A stretch of DNA of 26,722 nucleotides from Alphaproteobacteria bacterium (lineage in GTDB: Bacteria; Pseudomonadota; Alphaproteobacteria; UBA8366). The stretch spans positions 1-26,722 of the forward strand of contig JABJCS010000639.1 of NCBI GenBank assembly GCA_018665505.1, given 5' to 3'. Both the position numbers and the translations under genes were made by a program. Positions 8,752 through 15,840 of this stretch are shown in pieces (position 1 is the first letter of the stretch; the number at the start of each line of letters is the position of its first letter). The notes below the pieces were generated by a model. It searched no databases and was not told the origin of the DNA. It saw only the letters and a program-made list of their open reading frames with translations.

Positions 8752-8788
8752 AAGATTAGGGGAAATTATTTAACAAATACCTAATCTT
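8752..8788. repeat. 9-bp perfect inverted repeat upstream of sciP
   Basis: AAGATTAGG (8752-8760) and CCTAATCTT (8780-8788) are exact inverted copies, 19 AT-rich bases apart. They lie between the flgE terminator and the sciP start. No T-run follows on either strand. The right arm overlaps the CtrA-like box, so this may be a paired operator rather than an RNA hairpin. Confidence 0.5.
8770..8784. promoter_or_regulatory. CtrA-like box upstream of sciP
   Basis: TTAA-N7-CTAA matches the CtrA consensus TTAA-N7-TTAA at 7 of 8 positions with correct spacing. It lies 61 bases upstream of the sciP ATG, a reasonable place for activation. In Caulobacter, sciP is in the CtrA regulon, so the location supports the call. 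Confidence 0.55.
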
Positions 8789-8812
8789 TCAGCACGAAAT
8801 AATGGAACCTGG

Positions 8813-8851
8813 AAAAAGAAGAACCCGGCCGTGACTTTCGCCAGGCCGGGT
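8813..8851 (-). terminator. Rho-independent terminator of the fliK-flgD-flgE operon
   Basis: A perfect 8-bp GC-rich stem, ACCCGGCC (8823-8830) with GGCCGGGT (8844-8851), has a 13-base loop. On the minus strand it is followed by TCTTCTTTTTCC. It begins 38 bases after the flgE stop. Confidence 0.85.
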
Positions 8852-8888
8852 AAGGAGTAGAGGTATTTGAGTATGGAAAGAGCGTCAG

Positions 8889-10247
8889 CTATCTAACAAT
8901 ACGTGTCAGCTCTTCCAACATTTCATCCGCGGTGGTGATGATCCGCGTACTCGCCGAGAAGGCTCGTTGCGTTACAATCATTCGTGTAAATTCATCAGCC
9001 AAATCAACTGTGGATTGTTCCAAGGCCGAGGGAGCAATCGAGCCCGCGCCGCCGCGCCCCGGTTCCAAGGCAACTGCGGGACCGGAATCAGTTGTCTCGA
9101 CATACACGTTACCCGTTCGTTCTTGCATTCCGTTAGGATTATTGAAGGTGACGACGGGTACTTGGAAGATATCTCGTGTTTCACCGTTATCGAATAATGC
9201 GGTGGTAATTCCGGCGTCGTCGATATTAACCGCGGAGAGAGAACCGAATTGCTTACCGTTCTGTTCAATGAAGTTCGGCGTGAAGTTACCCTGGAACTGG
9301 GTGAATCCGTCGGCTTGGGACGGAGTACCGAAGTCGAGGGCGACGGTCACGCGGTCCGAGGTCGAGGTAGTGGTCGAGTCGAAATCGAACGTCAACTCGA
9401 AACGGTTCGTCGTGGCGTTGACGACACCAACATCGGTCCCGGTCGCCGAGTTCGATGTGATCGACGACAATGTACCGTCGTTACTAAAGGTCATCGTACC
9501 CAGGCGAATACCATTCGCTGCGAAGGCACCGGTAGTCGTTAACGGATCGTTCGTGCCGTCATTATTCGAATCCGGATCGACGATACCGGCATTCGTGATC
9601 GACGCAGTGATGTCCCATTCATTGGTGGTTGCGGTCTTGGTGTAAGTCAATGTCAGGGAGTGCTGACCACCTTGAAGATCGAAGACCTGCGCCGTCAGGC
9701 TATTCGCGTCGCCGGAAGTTGCGGCCGCCGGTAAGTTGGCGCCAATTTCGATCAAGGAGGTAGACACTGGAGCCGATGTGAGGTTCGCAGTGTTCAACAC
9801 CGAGAACGCACTCAGCACGTTCGTCTGTTGCACCGTACCGTTACTATCGATCGGCCAACCCATCAGGGTAAACCCACCGGAGTTGACGAGGTTGCCTTCC
9901 TTATCCGGGCGAAATTCACCCGCTCGGGTGAAAAATGTGTTCCCAGTACCGTCGGTTTGATCGTTGACGGTAAAGAAGCCCGAGCCCGAGATGGCGATAT
10001 CAGTGGATACCGCCGAGGACGTTAACAGACCCTGAGCGTCGATTTCGCGTTCGACCTTGGATTGCACGCCGCCAGGGGAGTGAAGATCCGCCGAGGCTTG
10101 GGCAGTTACCAAGGTGGAGAAACGTGGCCGGACAGCCTTAAAACCGACCGTGTTCACGTTCGCAATATTATCCGCGATCATTCCGAGTGCTTGGCTCTGT
10201 GAGAACAGACCCGTCACGCCGGACCGCATTGCACCAAAGATACTCAT
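8889..10247 (-). CDS. flgE: Flagellar hook protein FlgE
   Basis: Structural subunit of the hook, exported by the type III apparatus. The 452-aa product has the conserved flagellar rod/hook N-terminus (MSIFGAMRSGVTGLFSQSQA, then MIADNIANVNTVGFKA) and the C-terminal helix (EFTRMIVTQRAFSASTRIIT, then ADEMLEELTRIVR). Inside are the ISGSGFFTVND motif and a variable, Thr/Asn/Ser-rich central region (about 150-330), as expected for surface-exposed hook domains. The ATG is preceded by GAGGTAA. It is the last gene of the operon, 80 bases after flgD, and is followed by a strong terminator. Confidence 0.96.
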   Translation of the reverse strand: MSIFGAMRSGVTGLFSQSQALGMIADNIANVNTVGFKAVRPRFSTLVTAQASADLHSPGGVQSKVEREIDAQGLLTSSAVSTDIAISGSGFFTVNDQTDGTGNTFFTRAGEFRPDKEGNLVNSGGFTLMGWPIDSNGTVQQTNVLSAFSVLNTANLTSAPVSTSLIEIGANLPAAATSGDANSLTAQVFDLQGGQHSLTLTYTKTATTNEWDITASITNAGIVDPDSNNDGTNDPLTTTGAFAANGIRLGTMTFSNDGTLSSITSNSATGTDVGVVNATTNRFELTFDFDSTTTSTSDRVTVALDFGTPSQADGFTQFQGNFTPNFIEQNGKQFGSLSAVNIDDAGITTALFDNGETRDIFQVPVVTFNNPNGMQERTGNVYVETTDSGPAVALEPGRGGAGSIAPSALEQSTVDLADEFTRMIVTQRAFSASTRIITTADEMLEELTRIVR

Positions 10248-10327
10248 CTCAAATTACCTCTTTTTCGCGCTCTATCTGGTTATAGTTATCGAATGTCTCG
10301 ATTAGTGATTCCACGCGATAGTTAAAT

Positions 10328-10999
10328 TCAAAGACCACTCACTTCGTTGTCGACCCCGTTGATATCGGTCAGCGACACCGGAATATCGCCCATCTGTAAG
10401 ATCGAATTTCCGTTCTCGAACTGGACGCCGGTGACGGTACCGAACACCGTCTGGTCTTGAGAGATTAGGTCGTCGCTCGTATCCTTCGCCGTGATACTGA
10501 ACGTGTAGGGTCCGTCTGGTTGCTGGATACCTTGGCCATTTAGGCCGTCCCAGAGGAAGGTATGAATACCCGCCGTTGTCGGTATGTCGCGAGTCAAGAT
10601 GACATCGCCGGAAGCGTTGGAGATGTTCAGACGTGCCGTCAGGGCATTCTTTGGCAGGAAGTAAGTCGTCTTTGCGGTACTATCTTCTAGCTGCGTCGTA
10701 TTGCCGTTCGTCTCGATCACCTTACCGATGTAGTCGACCGACCCAAGCGCCACGGAATTCTGCTGTAGCGTCACCAGGCTCTCCAGCTTCTTATTCTGCT
10801 GCACCTGTTGCTCGACGCTTGAGAACAACACCAATTGGTTGGTGAACTCGTGCGTGTCGAGCGGTGACAGTGGATCCTGAAATTGAAGCTGCGTCGTCAG
10901 GATAGTGAGGAAATTGTCCAAATTCCCGGACAAATCCGACAGTGCCTGGCTCGACGCGCCTGCGACTCCGCTTGAATTGGAAGATGCAGCTGCTACCAA
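10328..10999 (-). CDS. flgD: Flagellar hook assembly scaffold FlgD
   Basis: FlgD caps the growing hook and is lost when the hook is complete. The 223-aa protein carries the FlgD N-terminal signature (LDNFLTILTTQLQFQDPLSP, then HEFTNQLVLFSSVEQQ) at about residues 25-65. A FlgD Ig-like domain follows (ISNASGDVILTRDIPTTAGI, FLWDGLNGQGIQQPDGPYTF). The start is TTG at 10999, well supported by AAGGAG eight bases upstream; there is no better ATG. It lies 18 bases after fliK and 80 before flgE. Confidence 0.94.
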   Translation of the reverse strand: MVAAASSNSSGVAGASSQALSDLSGNLDNFLTILTTQLQFQDPLSPLDTHEFTNQLVLFSSVEQQVQQNKKLESLVTLQQNSVALGSVDYIGKVIETNGNTTQLEDSTAKTTYFLPKNALTARLNISNASGDVILTRDIPTTAGIHTFLWDGLNGQGIQQPDGPYTFSITAKDTSDDLISQDQTVFGTVTGVQFENGNSILQMGDIPVSLTDINGVDNEVSGL

Positions 11000-11017
11000 G
11001 GGACTTACTCCTTAAAC

Positions 11018-12616
11018 TTAAATTTGCACATTGACGCGGCCGTCTGCGGCAGCGGTCTGTGCGGCTAATGATGCGGCTTCTGCTGCATCGGCTTCTTCAC
11101 CGTTTCCGGCGTCGGTAGTCTCATCGCTTTTGTTCTGCGAGGCATGCCCTCGCTCGGCCATTTCCTGCCCGAACTTTCCGCCTTCACCCCGAAGGTTGAA
11201 GCTCAAGCTATTCGAATCCGTGCTGAGACCGGCGTCCTGCAAGGCTTGGCGCAGTCCGCTTGCATCGCGTTGCAAGAGATCCAGCGTCTCCGAACGTTCG
11301 GCGCTGACAACCGCCATCGCACGACCGTTTTCAGTTACCTCGAGTTTGACTTCGACGGCACCAAGTTCAGCCGGTTTCAATTGAATGCGAATTTGATCCG
11401 CACCCTGTCCGATGGCTTTTTTGATCTGCACGGCCAACTGGTTCGTCACCTCTTGAGGAGGGACGGGAGGGCGTGATGGTCGGGGAGCTTGGGTTTGCTG
11501 GCCCCGCTGGGTGTTCTGTCCCGCGTTACTATTAGTGGGGCCGCCCGCAAGCGGATCGCTGATGGGTTGGCTTGGCTGTGCACCGGCATCAGGGCGAGCC
11601 ACACCGGCGGTTGCCATTTGTGCTTGCTGGCTTGCCACATTTGGTAATGCCGGCGGAGTTGGATTGGCCTGCGGTGCCAGTCCGGCGTTAGCGTTTTGAG
11701 GTGTTGGCTGTGGTTGCGGTGTATTCGGTTGGGGTCGAATGTTTCCACGTCCCGTATTACCATTGGCGAGTGGTACCCGTGTTTCTCCACCCAAATCGTC
11801 CGCGAGGTCGATTGGAGCTTCGACGGTGGCTCTCGCCGATTTATCAATTTGTGCCGCGAGTGTCGCGCTTGCCGCGAGAGAACTGGTCGGCTGTGAGACC
11901 ACATCCTCTTGGACCTTGGTCGCCTTGATGCCGTTCTTCGGCTGATTGGCGTTACTGGTGGTGTTCTCGACTTCCGGCTTGCTCGAAGCGTAACGGGATT
12001 TGGGCAATTCCTCAGCTGTGACCGTGGCTTGTTGTTTCGGTCGTGCGGTCACGGGCGCGTTCTGAGCATTTGCACCGCTCGGACGTGTCGCCCGTGCATC
12101 AGCTGCTCTTTGTACTGCAGCGGCGTTCGCCGCACGCGTTATATCAACGGCGCTCTCCTGACTTGGAACGCCCAGGGCAAGTAATTCAGCGGTATCGGTA
12201 ACGGTTGCTTCGCCGGTATCCGATCCATCACCTTCACCTTGCGTTCCCGCGGATAAGTCGGAGCCGTCTCGCGCTTGCTTGCCGACTTCAACGTCCTTCG
12301 GTGTATCAATCTTTTTTGCTGACCGTGTTGATTCAATGACAGCGGCGTCGGCGCCATTTAGTCCAAGACCTTCATACTTCCGATGGTCTTCGCCCATCCT
12401 GGCTTCGTGGCCGACGGTCTCGTCCTGCATGTCGAGTGTTTGGTCGAATTCGTTGTTGGTGCCTGCATAGGCTACTTGTTGCACTCCTGTCGTTTGGAGT
12501 AGGCTCGCAAACACATCACTATTGCCGCTGAACGCAGAATTCTTCGCGCTTTTGTCAGCGTCCATAGTATCGGCCCCTACGAGGGCGAATGGATTGTCGA
12601 TTGCTGAGAGCGTCAT
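11018..12616 (-). CDS. fliK: Flagellar hook-length control protein FliK
   Basis: FliK is the secreted molecular ruler that measures hook length and switches export specificity. The 532-aa product has a long low-complexity N-terminal and central part rich in Ala, Gln, Pro and Asn (about 1-390), typical of the ruler. The conserved Flg_hook C-terminal domain lies at about 395-485 (QIRIQLKPAELGAVEVKLEV, then ENGRAMAVVSAERSETLDLL, then LRQALQDAGL). A charged tail follows. The ATG has AGGA eight bases upstream. It is the first gene of the hook operon, about 28 bases after the predicted start of a sigma-54 transcript. Confidence 0.93.
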   Translation of the reverse strand: MTLSAIDNPFALVGADTMDADKSAKNSAFSGNSDVFASLLQTTGVQQVAYAGTNNEFDQTLDMQDETVGHEARMGEDHRKYEGLGLNGADAAVIESTRSAKKIDTPKDVEVGKQARDGSDLSAGTQGEGDGSDTGEATVTDTAELLALGVPSQESAVDITRAANAAAVQRAADARATRPSGANAQNAPVTARPKQQATVTAEELPKSRYASSKPEVENTTSNANQPKNGIKATKVQEDVVSQPTSSLAASATLAAQIDKSARATVEAPIDLADDLGGETRVPLANGNTGRGNIRPQPNTPQPQPTPQNANAGLAPQANPTPPALPNVASQQAQMATAGVARPDAGAQPSQPISDPLAGGPTNSNAGQNTQRGQQTQAPRPSRPPVPPQEVTNQLAVQIKKAIGQGADQIRIQLKPAELGAVEVKLEVTENGRAMAVVSAERSETLDLLQRDASGLRQALQDAGLSTDSNSLSFNLRGEGGKFGQEMAERGHASQNKSDETTDAGNGEEADAAEAASLAAQTAAADGRVNVQI

Positions 12617-12653
12617 GGCAAAATCCTAAATGCTATTATTCGCAGGTCTATTT

Positions 12654-12671
12654 TTGCATTCAGCGTGCCAA
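12654..12671 (-). promoter_or_regulatory. Sigma-54 promoter of fliK-flgD-flgE
   Basis: Minus-strand TTGGCACG (12671-12664), four bases, then ATGCA (12658-12654). This matches TGGCACG-N4-TTGCA with one mismatch and exact GG-N10-GC spacing. The transcript should start near 12644, some 28 bases before the fliK ATG. Confidence 0.85.
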
Positions 12672-12765
12672 TCATTAACTCATTGTTTTATCGACTTTTT
12701 TGCCTATTTTTGAATTCAAACACGGCAAGGATAGCCGTCCCACGGCAATTAATACTCCACTTGGT

Positions 12766-12778
12766 GGCAGAAATTGCC
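12766..12778. promoter_or_regulatory. GGCAGAAATTGCC palindrome, candidate FlbD enhancer of the hook operon
   Basis: It is 12 of 13 identical to the palindrome upstream of fliF (8223-8235). It lies about 95 bases upstream of the fliK -24 element, the normal enhancer distance for a sigma-54 activator. The FlbD link is inferred from motif recurrence and position. Confidence 0.55.
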
Positions 12779-12817
12779 TCGCCAACTAGACCTGTCGATG
12801 GAGCTGAATTGGGTTCC

Positions 12818-12846
12818 GGTGATCATGATAAAAGGGTGATCATGAT
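12818..12846. repeat. Tandem 12-base direct repeat
   Basis: GGTGATCATGAT occurs exactly at 12818-12829 and 12835-12846, period 17. Each copy contains the palindromes TGATCA and ATCATGAT. It lies about 150 bases upstream of the fliK promoter and may be a binding site; the binding protein is unknown. Confidence 0.5.
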
Positions 12847-12917
12847 GAAGGTGCGTGTTGCGGTCATGCGCAACGGCGCCCCTCCGTCCCGTGACGTTGG
12901 CGTTGGGCATACTTCTC

Positions 12918-12973
12918 CTAGAACCGGCCTAGAGAAAGGCCGGTCTAGATAGTTTAAGGCAAGATCTCTTGCC
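12918..12973 (-). terminator. Two hairpins after flaG, possible terminator without U-tract
   Basis: GGCAAG-ATCT-CTTGCC (12958-12973) begins 5 bases after the flaG stop. A second stem pairs CTAGA-ACCGGCC (12918-12929) with GGCCGGT-CTAG (12938-12948), with one bulged base and an 8-base loop. Neither is followed by a clear T-run on the minus strand, so intrinsic termination is doubtful. Confidence 0.35.
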
Positions 12974-12978
12974 GTCCG

Positions 12979-13413
12979 TCAGATGGCTTCGTCAATCACC
13001 GCGCCGTTCGACTCACCTTGGGAGCGTTGAACCGTCGGTTCCAACTGTTCGCTAACAAACCTGACGAACTCCTCGGACGGGATTTGCTCGACCACCTTGT
13101 CGGTGCGTGTATCCACGATTTCCAAGAAGACCTTATTCAGTTCGCTGTTGAACCCAACCTGAGTGCGGCGACTGGAGAACTTGAGACTATCGAGTGCTTG
13201 TTGAGCGCTCTGCAGTTCCGGTTGCTCCTGTCTTGCAAGACCGCGGTCGGAATCGCTTTTCGGTCCAGCTGATTGACCAGACTGACTAACGACGTTGTCG
13301 GGATTGCTCTGAAGTGTTTTTACCGCTGAATCTCCGCCCGGAATGGAATTACTCCCACTCTGTGCGCCGGATTGTGTTTGCAGCGATGGTAGTGAAGAAA
13401 AATTAACGTCCAT
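12979..13413 (-). CDS. flaG: FlaG-family flagellar protein
   Basis: FlaG proteins are small secreted or cytoplasmic factors that influence filament length and flagellin export; their exact role varies. I choose the ATG at 13413 because GGGAGG lies five bases upstream; the longer frame from 13473 lacks such a site. The 144-aa product has a Ser/Gln/Gly-rich N-terminal region and the FlaG core at about 80-130: VGFNSELNKVFLEIVDTRTD followed by KVVEQIPSEEFVRFVSEQL. It has its own perfect sigma-54 promoter about 190 bases upstream, with a long folded leader. This pattern fits a late (filament-stage) gene. Confidence 0.85.
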   Translation of the reverse strand: MDVNFSSLPSLQTQSGAQSGSNSIPGGDSAVKTLQSNPDNVVSQSGQSAGPKSDSDRGLARQEQPELQSAQQALDSLKFSSRRTQVGFNSELNKVFLEIVDTRTDKVVEQIPSEEFVRFVSEQLEPTVQRSQGESNGAVIDEAI

Positions 13414-13460
13414 TTTAACCTCCCGTGATGGCGTTCTGCTACACGTGATGGCTCTTAAGC

Positions 13461-13550
13461 CGAGGCCACTCAATTGCTTTCATAGGGCCTCGTTGCATTC
13501 CGACAAGATGGGAATTTTCTATCCCGTATTCGCCGAAATACTTCCCATCT
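13461..13550 (-). promoter_or_regulatory. Structured 5' leader of flaG
   Basis: Two stem-loops lie between the sigma-54 promoter and the flaG start. One is CGAGGCC (13461-13467) with GGCCTCG (13486-13492), loop 18. The other is AGATGGGAA (13506-13514) with TTCCCATCT (13542-13550), extended by GTATT/AATAC (13526-13541) with an 11-base bulge. A 9-base direct repeat CGTGATGGC (13424-13432, 13444-13452) is just downstream. A post-transcriptional control role is inferred. Confidence 0.4.
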
Positions 13551-13600
13551 AAACCCGTTGGCCTCATTGCCGAACGGCAGATGGATTTCGATGTGACCGA

Positions 13601-13616
13601 TGCAATGAATGTGCCA
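13601..13616 (-). promoter_or_regulatory. Sigma-54 promoter of flaG
   Basis: Minus-strand TGGCAC (13616-13611), ATTCA, TTGCA (13605-13601): a perfect match to the core TGGCAC-N5-TTGCA. The predicted start near 13591 leaves a leader of about 178 bases before the flaG ATG. No other gene on this strand lies between. Confidence 0.9.
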
Positions 13617-13849
13617 TTTTTGCCCAGCTGAGGGGGAGGCGGTGTGAATTGGCCGTAAGACTCTGTAAATACTAATAAAAACTTATCAATCCGGTAAAAT
13701 TTATTGTTTCTTCCGGACGCTCTTTTTGGAAATTTTTTCCCCTGTAATCGTTCAAATCCCCCTTATGTCCGTGAATTAACCGTGCTGGACAATTCGTTTC
13801 CAGAAAGCGGGTTAAATTTATCAATAGAAGCAAGCTTCTAGAGGAAGTG

Positions 13850-13892
13850 GGTAATATTTGCCTATCTTTTTCACGAGGCGGCAAAATTTGCC
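13850..13892. promoter_or_regulatory. Pair of GG-AA-TTTGCC sites, candidate FlbD enhancers for flaG
   Basis: GGTAATATTTGCC (13850-13862) and the palindrome GGCAAAATTTGCC (13880-13892) have centres 30 bases apart, about three helical turns, and share the flank TTTGCCYATC. Weaker relatives are GGTAAAATTTATT (13693-13705, about 80 bases upstream of the flaG -24) and GGTTAAATTTATC (13810-13822). The 13880 copy differs from the fliF palindrome at one base. Confidence 0.45.
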
Positions 13893-14000
13893 CATCGGCA
13901 TCTGTTGATTATAGGGGGCCCAAGCGATGAGGCGCTATTTGCCAGGATGGACTAAATATTGCTCACTCAATCGGATATAGAGTTCATCAGGGGGATTGTT

Positions 14001-14828
14001 GTGGCATTCAAGAAAGAGGTTGAAGCATACCGACGAGAAGGTTTTGCGGTCCTCAAGGATGTCATCCCGCAGATCCGTGTCGACGCCTTACGCGCAGAGG
14101 TCGAGGATATATTCCGCCCTATTCTTCGCAAGCACGCCATTGACGGTGCGGAGGCGAAGGGACAGCGCTTTGAAGACGCGTTGGTTTCGCTATTCTCTCA
14201 AAATTTATCGGAATACCTGGCGGCAGCGAAGGCGACGCAGTCCAGTCCCGCCTTGCATGCCTTGGGCGCAAGCGAACCTATCATTGAAATCGTTCGCGCA
14301 TTTGGCATCGCACAACCGTTGATCGCCGTGCGGCCGGTCACGCATATTCTATCCGAATCGCTGAAAGTGCCGGGCGGATACCACCGCACACCGCCGCATC
14401 AAGACTGGCGGAGCGTACAAGGAAGCCTTGATGCGATTGTCGTGTGGTTACCGCTGGTATCCGTTGATCGTGGGTTTGGGGCGCTTGAGGTTATTCCGGG
14501 AAGTCATCTCGGCGGTTTATTACCGACCCGTCGCGACCCCTTCGGCAATGTCATCGACGAAGTGGATATAGACCTAAATGGTTTTATTCCGGTAGAGGTT
14601 GAGCCCGGTGACGCCGTCGTGTTTTCGATGTTCACGGTGCATCGTACCGGAGCCGAACAACGAGCGGGGATAAGATGGGCGGTAAGTTTGCGCTACAACA
14701 ACGCGGCCGCACCGGATTTTGCCGATCACGGCTATCCCAATCCCTTTGTCTATAAATCTCAAGACGACCTACTATTCGATGATTTTCCATCACCGGAGGC
14801 TGTAAGAGGGATCTTTAAAGCCGGTTAA
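14001..14828 (+). CDS. Phytanoyl-CoA dioxygenase (PhyH) family protein
   Basis: Predicted Fe(II)/2-oxoglutarate-dependent oxygenase; substrate unknown. The PhyH fold is shown by EAYRREGFAVLKDVIP at the N-terminus, the iron-binding His-x-Asp in TPPHQDWRSVQGSLDAIVVW, the LEVIPGSH motif, and the distal His with its 2-oxoglutarate Arg in MFTVHRTGAEQRAGIRWAVS. I prefer the GTG at 14001, which has AGGGGG six bases upstream; a TTG at 13959 would add 14 residues. Product about 275 aa. It is divergent from flaG and its stop overlaps the convergent dehalogenase gene by four bases. PhyH proteins often occur in sugar or lipid modification clusters, but no substrate can be assigned. Confidence 0.85.
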   Translation: MAFKKEVEAYRREGFAVLKDVIPQIRVDALRAEVEDIFRPILRKHAIDGAEAKGQRFEDALVSLFSQNLSEYLAAAKATQSSPALHALGASEPIIEIVRAFGIAQPLIAVRPVTHILSESLKVPGGYHRTPPHQDWRSVQGSLDAIVVWLPLVSVDRGFGALEVIPGSHLGGLLPTRRDPFGNVIDEVDIDLNGFIPVEVEPGDAVVFSMFTVHRTGAEQRAGIRWAVSLRYNNAAAPDFADHGYPNPFVYKSQDDLLFDDFPSPEAVRGIFKAG

Positions 14829-15538
14829 CAGCCCATTTTGCGGGCTAGATCCACGAAGTCGGTCGCAACGATATCCCACTCTTCACTTGGTTCAAGATCG
14901 GTCGTTTGACCGGGGCCATACTCATTCGGACGCGTAACGAAGCCGGTCTTAAGACCGCGGGCCCGTGCCGCCGCGAGATCGTTGTTGTGGGCTGCGGTCA
15001 TCATGACCTGTTCAGGTGCGAAACCGAGGGCGTCGCAGCAACGGTCGTAGGTCTCCGGGACAGGTTTATATTGCCGGACGACTTCCGCTCCTAGAATAAC
15101 GTCCCATGGCAGCCCGCCGTTTTTTGCCATATTGACCATGAGCGCGATGTTACCGTTCGAATGCGTTCCGATGATATAGCGTGATTTCAACATCGTCAGG
15201 CCTTCCACGGAATCCGGCCATGGTGAGAGGCGATGCCAAACAAGATTAAGCTCATCGAGCGTGTTGGATGAAAGGTGCGAGAAGCCGTATTTCTCGGCGA
15301 TCTCGTCAAGATTCATACGATACAGCGTATCGAGCTTCGTAAAAGGAAGTCCGCCGCTTCTCACCTTTTCCATCGCCGGTTGATATAGATCTCGCCAATC
15401 GCAAGCGAATTGAACCCAATCCGCTTCGGGGATGCCGTGCGATTTGGCAAACTCTCCGGCCATTCGCGCCACGCTTGTGCGCCAATCGACCACCGTGCCG
15501 AATACGTCGAAAATGAGTGCTTTTACGTCGCCTGTCAT
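14825..15538 (-). CDS. Haloacid dehalogenase type II (HAD superfamily IA) hydrolase
   Basis: HAD hydrolase of the L-2-haloacid dehalogenase group; it could act on 2-haloacids or be a phosphatase-like relative. The nucleophile Asp is in IFDVFGTVVDWRTS (about residues 9-22), motif II is GTHSNGN, motif III Lys is in YKPVPETYDRCCDALGFAPE, and the acidic motif is MMTAAHNNDLAAARARGLKT. The AHNxDL and VTRPNEYGPG stretches are characteristic of type II dehalogenases. I start at the ATG at 15538 (GAGG nine bases upstream) rather than the GTG at 15553. Length about 237 aa is usual. It overlaps the PhyH stop tail to tail. Confidence 0.88.
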   Translation of the reverse strand: MTGDVKALIFDVFGTVVDWRTSVARMAGEFAKSHGIPEADWVQFACDWRDLYQPAMEKVRSGGLPFTKLDTLYRMNLDEIAEKYGFSHLSSNTLDELNLVWHRLSPWPDSVEGLTMLKSRYIIGTHSNGNIALMVNMAKNGGLPWDVILGAEVVRQYKPVPETYDRCCDALGFAPEQVMMTAAHNNDLAAARARGLKTGFVTRPNEYGPGQTTDLEPSEEWDIVATDFVDLARKMGC

Positions 15539-15588
15539 GGGAATTATCCTCACGCGATCACTGTGACGCGAAGCTATAGCGCGGTTGG

Positions 15589-15834
15589 CTAATGGTCGCC
15601 AGTGCGTGTTGCGAGTTCTTGGGGCTTGTTGCGACAGACTTCTTCACCTTTCAAACCGCGAAACAGTGCGCAATCCTTAGATGTAACAGTAGAAACCGCA
15701 TGATCGGTTGTTGTTTTCCCGGTCGACGTGAGAGCGATGCCATCGACGGCGAGAGAGGCGATTTGAAAGGCAATAGGCAGTCCGCAACCGCCAAGGAGGC
15801 ATGCGATAGTCGATAGGGCGAGGAATTTGCGCAT
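15589..15834 (-). CDS. Small predicted lipoprotein
   Basis: An 81-aa product with a type II signal peptide: basic start MRKF, hydrophobic core LALSTIACL, and lipobox LLGGC with Cys at residue 17. The mature part is short (about 64 aa), with the segment LTSTGKTTTDHAVSTVTSKD and two further Cys residues. I recall similar small lipoproteins with a KDC-LFR-L-GE-VC pattern in related bacteria, but no function. It is 50 bases upstream of the dehalogenase start on the same strand and may be cotranscribed with it. Confidence 0.7.
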   Translation of the reverse strand: MRKFLALSTIACLLGGCGLPIAFQIASLAVDGIALTSTGKTTTDHAVSTVTSKDCALFRGLKGEEVCRNKPQELATRTGDH

Positions 15835-15840
15835 TTTTTA

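Larger units (their letters stand above)
12617..12978. other. Gap between flaG and fliK holding the hook-operon control region
   Basis: This 362-nt stretch has no credible gene; a 95-codon open frame on the plus strand has no family match I can see. It contains the fliK sigma-54 promoter, a GGCAGAAATTGCC operator about 100 bases upstream of it, and a second symmetric element (ACGGC-N7-GCCGT, 12722-12738). It also holds a tandem 12-base repeat (12818-12846) and two hairpins just after flaG (12918-12973). Confidence 0.6.
13414..14000. other. Long gap between divergent flaG and the PhyH gene
   Basis: This 587-nt region is AT-rich from about 13660 to 13870 and carries no gene I can support; a 70-codon frame on the minus strand has no family features. 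It holds the flaG leader, the flaG sigma-54 promoter and a series of related A/T-centred motifs (13693-13705, 13810-13822, 13850-13862, 13880-13892). No clear sigma-70 promoter for the plus-strand gene was seen. Confidence 0.55.

Noticed and set aside
12745..12758. Second possible sigma-54 promoter (TGG-N9-TTGC) upstream of fliK
   Set aside because: The GG-N10-GC spacing is right, but the -24 flank is poor (TGGAG), and a far better site lies at 12654-12671 closer to the fliK start.
12818..12846. CRISPR-like or transposon-end repeat
   Set aside because: There are only two 12-base units with a 5-base gap, and no transposase or cas gene is nearby.
12665..12952. 95-codon ORF on the plus strand between flaG and fliK
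   Set aside because: It overlaps the fliK sigma-54 promoter, operator and hairpins, with no recognisable protein motif.
13672..13884. 70-codon ORF on the minus strand upstream of flaG
   Set aside because: It lies in AT-rich control sequence, shows no family features, and ends upstream of the flaG promoter.
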